Below are positions 1 through 6,198 of a stretch of 6,356 nucleotides of DNA, piece by piece. The translations under genes and the position numbers were made by a program. The notes under the pieces are model-generated. The model saw nothing but the letters and a program-made list of their open reading frames with translations. It was not told where the DNA came from and ran no database searches. The number at the start of each line of letters is the position of its first letter. The stretch's first letter is position 1. Source of the DNA: Bacillota bacterium (lineage in GTDB: Bacteria > Bacillota > Dethiobacteria > DTU022 > UBA8154); NCBI GenBank assembly GCA_003444595.1, contig DLUO01000014.1, positions 1 to 6,356 of the forward strand, in the 5' to 3' direction.

Positions 1-1600
1 GCATGATGGGAAGACAGAGTCCCGGCGCCAGAACTTCCACCGCCTTGCGGCCCAGGGCCTCTCCGGCCGGAATGCCGGTCAACTTCTCCGCCATGCTGTT
101 AAAGGTGGTTATCGTTCCCCGTGAATCTATAGCTATCAGCCCGTCGCCCATATTTTTCAGGATATTCTCCAGGTAACGCTTTATTTCCAGGACTTCCTGG
201 TAAAGCCGGGCATTTTTCAGCGCCACGGCAACCTGATAACTCAAGGTAGAGAGCAGGCTCACATCCTCCCTGGAATACGGCTCGCCGGAAATTTTGCTTC
301 CCAGGGAAACAACAGCTTCCAGTTGTGATTCCATGACAATCGGCACAATAGCTTCAGCGCGCAGTTTTTTCATCTCCGCAACCAGGGTTTTACGGTGTTC
401 ATCATTTTCCTGGGCGTCTAAATCGCTAAGCAACAGGACATCGCGCTTCTGCCGGAGATAAACCAGGAGAGGATTCCATGGCTTCAGCTCGACCTCTCCT
501 GCCGATGAAAAGGGCTCCATGGTTTTTTCGGCTGCCACGGTAAAGGAACCGTCGCGGTTTTTCATGAAAAAAGTGCCCTGCTCGATATAGATGGTGTTTA
601 CTACCTTGTCCATCAGGGAATCGAGCAGTACATCCATCTGCAGGATGGACACCATGGCTCTGCTGGCGTCGGTCAAAATATTATAATAATCATAGGCGCC
701 CCGGTATAATAAGCGATCGACAAGGGACTGCATTTGATCTTTCAGCGGCTGGAATAATATGGCAACCAGGATCACCAGAATGATTGTGAATGGCAAAATA
801 TTGTGCTCCAGGTAGATATGGAAATTTTCCATCACCACCATTAAAAGGCTGTAAACCCCGACCAGCAGGGCTATGGCTAAAAAATAGGCCGCAACCTTGC
901 GCACAGCTATCCGTATGTCCATTAACCTGTATTTTACGATGGCATAAGTGATGGAGATAACCATGATAAAGGTAAATACAGGGCCAAAGTGGCGTAAATC
1001 CGGGGTTGTGATCTTCAGCAACGGCAAAAACAGGTTGGCTAAAGAGCCCATGATAAAAGAAATAAGCATGCCGCCGAAAAAATAACGCAACTGGTAGCGG
1101 ACCAAACCCCTCGAGAGGCGGAGTTGCCGGTAAAGCGCATAGACAGTGAAAATGGCTACGGCGCTAAAGTATAAAGCATACAACGGGAAAAAAGGGCCAT
1201 AGACCAGTTCTTTTTTCTCCAGGGGAAATTGCAGGCCCGCTATCATGGCCGGTGTAAAGCTTGCGGCAGCCAGCACCATGCTGACAAAGAGCAGAGATAA
1301 GATTTTGCGATTATGATAATCTTTATTTCCCTGAAAGGCATAGACCAATGCATAGACAAACCACGGTATTAAGGCCGCTATGGCCTGAGAGATCCTGACC
1401 CACAGAAGCAGGCCGTTATAATCGGATTTAATAGTAATAACCATAACGGCCAGGGCCCAAAGGGAAACATTGAGCGCCAGGCCCAAAAAGAGGCGATTAA
1501 GAAAGGCACGGGGAGCTTTCCGAAAAGCAATAACGCCTAAAACGGCGTTTGCTACAGCAGTTATAGCCAGGAGCCACGTAATTAAAAAGGAGAAGTCCAT
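1..1600 (-). CDS. Polytopic membrane sensor protein (7TM-type N-terminus + GAF + PAS), probable histidine kinase, 3' part cut by window edge
   Basis: This is an open minus-strand frame of 533 codons from ATG at 1600 that runs off the left edge. The translation begins MDFSFLITWLL and has about nine hydrophobic helices, at roughly residues 3-26, 37-57, 65-89, 100-122, 134-157, 173-193, 205-222, 236-257 and 267-285. The first seven resemble the 7TM N-terminus of many Firmicute sensor kinases. The segments KYRLMDIRIAV (223-233) and VDRLLYRGAYDYY (294-306) are typical of this sensor type after the membrane block. A GAF-like domain spans about 308-470 and a PAS domain starts near 475 (GDGLIAIDSRGTITTFN) and is cut. 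No kinase core is visible, so histidine kinase is inference; another output such as GGDEF is possible. ATG is chosen because GAGGTGA sits 7 bases upstream and the upstream gene ends 17 bases before it. It is probably co-transcribed with the ketosynthase gene. Confidence 0.82.
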   Translation of the reverse strand, partial: MDFSFLITWLLAITAVANAVLGVIAFRKAPRAFLNRLFLGLALNVSLWALAVMVITIKSDYNGLLLWVRISQAIAALIPWFVYALVYAFQGNKDYHNRKILSLLFVSMVLAAASFTPAMIAGLQFPLEKKELVYGPFFPLYALYFSAVAIFTVYALYRQLRLSRGLVRYQLRYFFGGMLISFIMGSLANLFLPLLKITTPDLRHFGPVFTFIMVISITYAIVKYRLMDIRIAVRKVAAYFLAIALLVGVYSLLMVVMENFHIYLEHNILPFTIILVILVAILFQPLKDQMQSLVDRLLYRGAYDYYNILTDASRAMVSILQMDVLLDSLMDKVVNTIYIEQGTFFMKNRDGSFTVAAEKTMEPFSSAGEVELKPWNPLLVYLRQKRDVLLLSDLDAQENDEHRKTLVAEMKKLRAEAIVPIVMESQLEAVVSLGSKISGEPYSREDVSLLSTLSYQVAVALKNARLYQEVLEIKRYLENILKNMGDGLIAIDSRGTITTFNSMAEKLTGIPAGEALGRKAVEVLAPGLCLPIM

Positions 1601-1607
1601 GTCACGC

Positions 1608-1614
1608 TCACCTC
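1608..1614 (-). promoter_or_regulatory. Ribosome binding site of the membrane sensor gene
   Basis: On the minus strand GAGGTGA lies 7 bases before the ATG at 1600, immediately after the ketosynthase TAA stop (1618-1620). It fixes the sensor start and indicates translation from a shared transcript. Confidence 0.75.
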
Positions 1615-1617
1615 TTT

Positions 1618-2838
1618 TTACTGCCCCTTTATGACCAGGGAAGCATTGGCTCCCCCAATACCATGTAAATTAATAAGCGCCCGGTTAACCCTGGCCACGC
1701 GCCCCTTATTGGGGACGCAATCCAGGTCACAGGACGGATCGGGATACTCGTAGTTAATGGTAGGTGTAATATACCTGTGTTGAATTATCTGGACGGTTGC
1801 AATGAGTTGTAACGGACCCGCTGCGGCCAGCGGGTTGCCAATCATGGATTTGATGGAGCTAACCGGTACATTGCAGGCAAAGCTGCCAAAAACCTCTTTA
1901 ATGGCCATGGTTTCCATCTTGTCGATCAATTTATCACCGGGGGCATGAGGGCTTATATAGTCGATCATAACAGGAGAAAGGCCTGCTTTACGCAGGGCTC
2001 CCGATAGCGAGGCCACAAAGGATGCTTTTAGCTGTTTAGGTGAAGTGGCGTTAGAAATACTCCAACCGTCAAGCCGGGCATAAATTTTTGCGCCGCGGAG
2101 AGAGGCGTGTTCCGCATCCTCAAGTACAACCATACCGGCGCCCTCGGCCAGAACCCCTCCTTCTCTTTTGGCATCAAAAGGCCTGCTGGCCGCCTGAGGG
2201 GCATCATTATATGTCGTAGGCATGAGCCCGGCAGAGCAAAAAGAGGCATATGCCAGAGGAGTTAAAGGAGCGTCACCTCCGCCCGCCAGAGCCACCTGTG
2301 TATTTCCCTGCATAATCGACTCTGCGGCGTAAATAATACTGAAAAGCCCGGAGGGACATCCCGCGGATACGGTTATCACCTGACTTGGACATTTAAGCGC
2401 TGACGCGAGCTCACTGGCTGCTGTATGGGGAAAGGAGTAGTAGACATTCGTGGGTTTGGTGAAACCGCTTTCCCTGAATCTCTCGTATTCGCTCTCCACC
2501 ACCCCCATATCGGAAGTGCTGACACCAACCCAGATACCGGATTGTGAGGCGTGAAACTCATCCTGCGAAATTCCGGCATCCTGCAGCGCCAGGCGTGCTG
2601 CGGCGAGAATCAGGCGGGCGCTCCACGGCCTGCCGTTTTCACGGCTCTCAAGGGACTCAAGGGATTCGATCCACTCCGGGGGAATTTCGCCTCCTATCTG
2701 TGAAGGGTATCCTGAAACGTCAAAGCGGCTGATCCGGCGAATGCCGGATTTGCCTTCCTTGAGGGCGCTCCAGAAATTATCGTTCCCCACGCCGTTGGGC
2801 GCCACTGCTCCCAAGCCGGTAATTACTACTTCCCTCAC
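1618..2838 (-). CDS. FabF-like beta-ketoacyl-ACP synthase family protein with a Cys-His-Asn triad
   Basis: This 406-residue thiolase-fold protein has the usual KAS II length and is collinear with FabF throughout: VVITGLGAVAPNG at 4-16, the nucleophile motif SAGCPSG with Cys161, AASRPFDAKREGG near 216-228, EGAGMVVLE at 232-240, SPHAPGD with His298, KSMIGNPLAAAG with Lys330, and HGIGGANASLV at 392-402. Family members catalyse decarboxylative Claisen condensation of an acyl thioester with malonyl-ACP. The second catalytic His (KSMTGH in FabF) is Asn335 here. The gate Phe of GFGG is Ile394, and the HGTST motif after the first His is altered to HAPGD. Cys161 argues against a chain-length factor, which has Gln there. 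The start is GTG at 2838 with GGGGAGGA 6 bases upstream. No acyl carrier protein gene is in the window. It is likely a specialised paralogue for a secondary acyl product rather than housekeeping FabF; substrate unknown. Confidence 0.9.
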   Translation of the reverse strand: MREVVITGLGAVAPNGVGNDNFWSALKEGKSGIRRISRFDVSGYPSQIGGEIPPEWIESLESLESRENGRPWSARLILAAARLALQDAGISQDEFHASQSGIWVGVSTSDMGVVESEYERFRESGFTKPTNVYYSFPHTAASELASALKCPSQVITVSAGCPSGLFSIIYAAESIMQGNTQVALAGGGDAPLTPLAYASFCSAGLMPTTYNDAPQAASRPFDAKREGGVLAEGAGMVVLEDAEHASLRGAKIYARLDGWSISNATSPKQLKASFVASLSGALRKAGLSPVMIDYISPHAPGDKLIDKMETMAIKEVFGSFACNVPVSSIKSMIGNPLAAAGPLQLIATVQIIQHRYITPTINYEYPDPSCDLDCVPNKGRVARVNRALINLHGIGGANASLVIKGQ

Positions 2839-2844
2839 GCTTTA

Positions 2845-2852
2845 TCCTCCCC
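2845..2852 (-). promoter_or_regulatory. Ribosome binding site deciding the GTG start of the ketosynthase
   Basis: GGGGAGGA on the minus strand lies 6 bases before GTG at 2838 and directly abuts the methyltransferase TAA stop (2853-2855). The strong site and spacing, plus family alignment of the first residues (REVVITGLG), support the non-ATG start. Confidence 0.78.
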
Positions 2853-3608
2853 TTAAAGTAGCCCTGAATGCTGTTTTTTCGCCTCCACTAACCAATCCTG
2901 CCCCCCGTAGACAGGTACGATAGAAACGACTTCAAAACCGCAGTTTTTTACCAGCAGGGAAAGCTCCTCTCTATTAAAAAAGTGAAAGGATTGCCGGCTT
3001 TTGATAAAAATGTTTATGAGTAAAAAAACCGTTAAAAGCGGAATCAGGCGCACAACCTGGCCTGCAAGCGTAAAAATCCAGCCTGAAGGAGACGCTTCCT
3101 TTAAACGGCAGGCATGTGCCCTGACTATTGGCCATATTTGCGGCTGAACCGGCGGTGTAACCAGGATCAGCCTGCCATTTTTTTGTAAAACTCTGTAAAT
3201 TTCCCCCAGTAAAAATTTAGGATCATCAACGGCATAAAGAACATTGACACAGATGGCTCCTGCAAATTCTTCATCGGTAAAGGGCAGGGGTAAGTTAAGG
3301 TCTGCTTCCCGGAAAATGACGCTGTTTATGCTCACCGGAGCAGCTTTTCGGATTTTCAGCATAGCCCTGCTCAGCATAGCTGCGGCGAAGTCGACTCCTA
3401 CAGCTTTTACTCCCGGGCAGGCCTGGATGATGTGATATATAAAGTTCCCCGTACCGCAACCGGCGTCGAGAATAGCCCACCCCTCGCGGGCATCAAGAGC
3501 GCTCGTCACGTGGGCAATTAACTCCCGGTAAGGTAAAAAACGCAGCAAAACAGCGTCGTAAACCCAGGCATAGAGCTGCCAAAAGGACTTTTTGACTTTT
3601 GAATTCAT
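2853..3608 (-). CDS. Class I SAM-dependent methyltransferase (Methyltransf_11/UbiE-like)
   Basis: The 251-residue protein has a Rossmann-type methyltransferase core: motif I LDAGCGTGN at 47-55 binds SAM, an acidic residue follows strand 2 in VGVDFA (Asp73), Asp103 lies in EADLNLPLPF, VNVLYAVDDP is at 121-130, and LQKNGRLILVTP at 141-152 is the usual post-core strand. The N-terminal WQLYAWVYDAVLLRFLPYREL resembles small-molecule and lipid methyltransferases of the UbiE type. A strongly hydrophobic stretch at about 181-203 (LIPLLTVFLLINIFI) sits in the region that normally shapes the acceptor site, so a membrane-associated or hydrophobic substrate is plausible. The substrate cannot be named. 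ATG at 3608 has GAGGA 6 bases upstream overlapping the stop of the preceding gene, which suggests translational coupling. The ketosynthase gene follows 14 bases after the stop, so methylation of its product is an attractive guess. Confidence 0.88.
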   Translation of the reverse strand: MNSKVKKSFWQLYAWVYDAVLLRFLPYRELIAHVTSALDAREGWAILDAGCGTGNFIYHIIQACPGVKAVGVDFAAAMLSRAMLKIRKAAPVSINSVIFREADLNLPLPFTDEEFAGAICVNVLYAVDDPKFLLGEIYRVLQKNGRLILVTPPVQPQIWPIVRAHACRLKEASPSGWIFTLAGQVVRLIPLLTVFLLINIFIKSRQSFHFFNREELSLLVKNCGFEVVSIVPVYGGQDWLVEAKKQHSGLL

Positions 3609-3614
3609 AAATCA

Positions 3615-3619
3615 TCCTC
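3615..3619 (-). promoter_or_regulatory. Ribosome binding site of the methyltransferase, overlapping the upstream stop codon
   Basis: GAGGA on the minus strand begins inside the TGA stop (3618-3620) of the SelA-like fusion gene and lies 6 bases before ATG at 3608. The overlap is typical of translationally coupled genes. Confidence 0.72.
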
Positions 3620-6170
3620 ATATTTTATTTTGGGGATGTTCCTCTATCAGGCTGATAAAAATGTCAACCAGCCGCGGATCAAACTGCAGCCCGCTGTTTT
3701 TTTTCAATTCTTTAATCGCTTCCTCATGGGAAAGAGGTCCCCGGTAAGGCCTGGGGCTGGTCATCGCCTCATAGGCATCGGCAATGGCCAGGATGCGGGA
3801 ATAGAGATGGATCTCATTTCCCTTCAGCCCTTTGGGGTAACCGCTTCCGTCCCAGTGTTCGTGATGCTGCAAGATGAAATCGGCCAGCGGGGCAATTTCT
3901 TCTGAACTGCAGGCGATGCGGTAGCCGATCTCCGGGTGACGTTTTATTTCTTCCCATTCCTTCTTGTTCAGGGCTTCTTTCTTAAAGAGAATGGAATCAT
4001 CAATGCCTACCTTGCCGATATCGTGCAGCCGCGCCAGCCGCATAATCTCCTTCAGTTCATCACTGGGGAGGCCGATAGCTTGTCCCAGGAGGAGTACCAT
4101 GCGCTGCAACCGTTCTTCATATTTTTCATCCTGGAAGTCTTTATCTGCCAGCAGAGAGAGCATGTGGTCGATAATCCTCTTTTTGACGGCTTCCCTGCGC
4201 CCAAACTTATTTTTATACATGTTGCTGTCGGCCTGCTTGAATATCTCCAGAATTCCCCGGGAAACATCAGTTCCGGTAGCAAAGCCGACAGAAAGACTTA
4301 AAGGTATACCGTTTTTTTGCCTGTTATGTTCCTCTACAGCTTTTTGGATGCGTGCGGCAATATCAGCCACACTTTTTTCGTCGGTAGACGGTAGAATAAC
4401 GGCAAATTCGTCCCCACCAACACGGGCTACCACATCGGAGGAGCGGAAGGGTCTCCTGATGATTTGCGCTGCTGTTTTTAGGAGTTCATCCCCCCGGTCA
4501 TGGCCCATGGTGTCGTTGATCAGCTTCAACCCGTCAAGGTCGCAAACCACAACGCTGATTGGGTAGTGTCGTTCCGCATTGAGGCGCCGGATCTCTTCCT
4601 CAAAGTACACCCGGTTATAAAGACCTGTGAGGTGGTCGTGCATACTGTAATATTTCAACTCTTCTTCATTGAGTTTGCGCTCGGTCACATCTGCAGCCGT
4701 GAAGGTAACGGCAGCAACCTGGCGTTTGCCGCGAAAAAACGGCATAAGGGTAATATCGAGCCACCGCGGCATGCCTTCGGCATTTTCCAGCTTGGCCTCC
4801 AGGCGGAGTTGTTTGCCTTTTTTAAAAACCTCCGCCGCAGCACCCAGCAAAATATTTGCTTCCCCCGGTTTGAGTATTTCCTCCAGAGGCCTTTCCAGAA
4901 GGCTGTCTGCATCCAGGCCCCAAAAAGCTGTACAGGGCTTGTTGACGTAAGTGAAGCGGTTATCTTTGTTTAAAACCCAGATAAGGCTGGAGACGTTATC
5001 GAGAACTTTGTTTTCTGCCTCTTTATTTTTCGAGAGTGAAGCAAGCAGGGATTCCTGCAGTGCTTTGTCCTCCTCCTCCGGTACTGATCTTAAATCAAGC
5101 AGGACTTTACCTTTTTTTACCCGGGAAAGAACCGGCGGGTTACCGCTGTATAAGAGAGAGTAGATCTGCCGGGGCGAGTAGTCCGGGGAACTTAAGGTAA
5201 CCTGACAGCTCGGCAGCAGTTCCGTTTCCCGATTTCCCCTTGCCAATTGGGCATTTTCGTTGGCCAGCCCCACTTCGAACCTGCCCTCCAGCTCCTGTTT
5301 CAGGATGCCCGCCAGGTTCCGGGCACGTTCCTCTATACGCTCCACCGGTGCTGTAATCATACGTAACAGGGGGATTTTCTGCACGACATTCTTATCGCCC
5401 AGAAAAAGCTCTACTGTCGCCTCCAGGGCGGCCATGCTTATCCTATCGGCACTCAAGGCCGCGCATAGGGGATTTTTTCTTATCCGGGAAATGTACCGCT
5501 CGTTCCCGGCGATAATCCCCACGGCCGGGCCTCCCAAAAGTTTGTCGCCGGGGAAAATTATGATGTCAAAACCGTTATTGAAAATTTTTTGGACCTGTAT
5601 CCCCCCGCTCAGGCCAAAATGCGCCAGATCCAGCAGCGCTGCATAATGCAGAATCTTAATTGCCGGAATTTTGGACCTCCACTGGTTTTCGGAGGAGATT
5701 TCCTCTCTGGTAATTGCCGGGCCGTTCCAGCCGTTGATGCTTAACAGGCAGCAGACATCGTCACCAGCGGACCGGCCGGAGCTCAGTTGTGCGGCGAGCT
5801 CCTTTCCGGTGACTTTTTTCAGCCTCGCTCCGCTGTGCTTTAACATGGTAATGATAGCAGAGGAGAATTTATCGGCTGTCAGATCCTCGCGGGAGATAAG
5901 AACATACTTCCCTCGGGCCAGGGTGCGGAAAACCAGGAATACTGCAGCCTGAATATTGTTAACTACCAGTATATCTTCTGCTCCCGTAAGAGTACAGAGA
6001 AGCTCTTCGGGTTGTTTATTAAAGGATGGCGTTTCACCAGGCAGATGGTCAAACCCTCCCTGTGATGACAGCGCTGCCGTATTTGCGGCCCTAATAGCCT
6101 CACCGGCCAGGGGAGGTTCCTTTATAGCGCTATGAAAAATCGTTCCTGTAGCATTAATTAAAGGAGGCAA
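3618..6170 (-). CDS. SelA-like PLP-fold domain fused to PAS, GGDEF and HD-GYP domains (c-di-GMP turnover)
   Basis: The 850-residue protein has four parts. Residues 4-380 match SelA from INATG (5-9) through EELLCTLTGAED (55-66), ARGKYVLISREDL (85-97), FPGDKLLGGP (206-215, PLP Lys210), MAALEAT (246-252) and VLLDLRSV (356-363). The SelA N-terminal ~80 residues are absent, and positions matching the selenophosphate arginines are Glu18, about Asn51, Ala237 and Ser240. A PAS domain spans about 385-500. GGDEF spans about 505-658, with intact GGDEF at 585-589, DLDGLK at 544-549 and inhibitory-site RSSD at 576-579, so diguanylate cyclase activity is likely. HD-GYP spans about 665-850, with HDIGK at 716-720, His745, HHEHWDGSGYP at 769-779 and Asp798, but the usual first His aligns with Tyr684. 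No signal peptide or TM is seen, so it should be cytosolic. The start is TTG at 6170; an in-frame TAA lies at 6186-6188 and SelA homology begins within four residues. The fusion is intact in a single frame. Confidence 0.9.
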   Translation of the reverse strand: MPPLINATGTIFHSAIKEPPLAGEAIRAANTAALSSQGGFDHLPGETPSFNKQPEELLCTLTGAEDILVVNNIQAAVFLVFRTLARGKYVLISREDLTADKFSSAIITMLKHSGARLKKVTGKELAAQLSSGRSAGDDVCCLLSINGWNGPAITREEISSENQWRSKIPAIKILHYAALLDLAHFGLSGGIQVQKIFNNGFDIIIFPGDKLLGGPAVGIIAGNERYISRIRKNPLCAALSADRISMAALEATVELFLGDKNVVQKIPLLRMITAPVERIEERARNLAGILKQELEGRFEVGLANENAQLARGNRETELLPSCQVTLSSPDYSPRQIYSLLYSGNPPVLSRVKKGKVLLDLRSVPEEEDKALQESLLASLSKNKEAENKVLDNVSSLIWVLNKDNRFTYVNKPCTAFWGLDADSLLERPLEEILKPGEANILLGAAAEVFKKGKQLRLEAKLENAEGMPRWLDITLMPFFRGKRQVAAVTFTAADVTERKLNEEELKYYSMHDHLTGLYNRVYFEEEIRRLNAERHYPISVVVCDLDGLKLINDTMGHDRGDELLKTAAQIIRRPFRSSDVVARVGGDEFAVILPSTDEKSVADIAARIQKAVEEHNRQKNGIPLSLSVGFATGTDVSRGILEIFKQADSNMYKNKFGRREAVKKRIIDHMLSLLADKDFQDEKYEERLQRMVLLLGQAIGLPSDELKEIMRLARLHDIGKVGIDDSILFKKEALNKKEWEEIKRHPEIGYRIACSSEEIAPLADFILQHHEHWDGSGYPKGLKGNEIHLYSRILAIADAYEAMTSPRPYRGPLSHEEAIKELKKNSGLQFDPRLVDIFISLIEEHPQNKI

Positions 6171-6198
6171 AATTAATCCCCTTCTTTAAATATTAAAT
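6171..6198 (-). promoter_or_regulatory. Short AT-rich spacer with ribosome binding site of the SelA-like fusion gene
   Basis: On the minus strand AAGGGGA (6177-6183) lies 6 bases before the TTG start at 6170, an imperfect but plausible Shine-Dalgarno sequence. The rest is A/T-only and includes a small inverted repeat TTTAA-ATA-TTAAA (6185-6197). The AT-richness could hold a weak -10 element, but no matching -35 is convincing and the preceding frame ends at 6199, so I treat it as an intra-operon spacer. Confidence 0.5.

Noticed and set aside
2647..2664. Two tandem copies of a 9-base unit (ctcaaggga) in the ketosynthase gene
   Set aside because: It encodes a short ESLESL repeat in a surface-loop region of the protein; two copies of 9 bases need no special explanation.
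1618..2838. Ketosynthase as a chain-length factor (KS-beta)
   Set aside because: Chain-length factors replace the nucleophilic Cys, usually by Gln, while Cys161 is present here in a normal nucleophile-elbow context.
3691..3698. A8 run on the coding strand forming an A-AAA-AAC slippery heptamer near the end of the HD-GYP domain
   Set aside because: A -1 shift would meet a stop within a few codons and only trim the last ~20 residues. No stimulatory structure is apparent, and the zero frame continues with normal family sequence to the stop.
3936..4973. Several plus-strand open frames of 90-200 codons opposite the fusion gene
   Set aside because: They are antisense shadows of a clearly coding minus-strand gene with strong domain motifs. 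None has a convincing protein signature or an independent ribosome site.
6154..6179. A perfect AAAGGAGG-like ribosome site on the plus strand followed by AT-rich sequence
   Set aside because: It is the reverse complement of the first codons (MPPLIN) of the SelA-like fusion gene, and no start codon with a coding frame follows on the plus strand.
6185..6197. Small inverted repeat TTTAA-ATA-TTAAA upstream of the fusion gene as operator or terminator
   Set aside because: It consists only of A and T, has a 5-base stem and lacks a GC stem, so it would not form a stable terminator and is expected by chance in AT-rich sequence.
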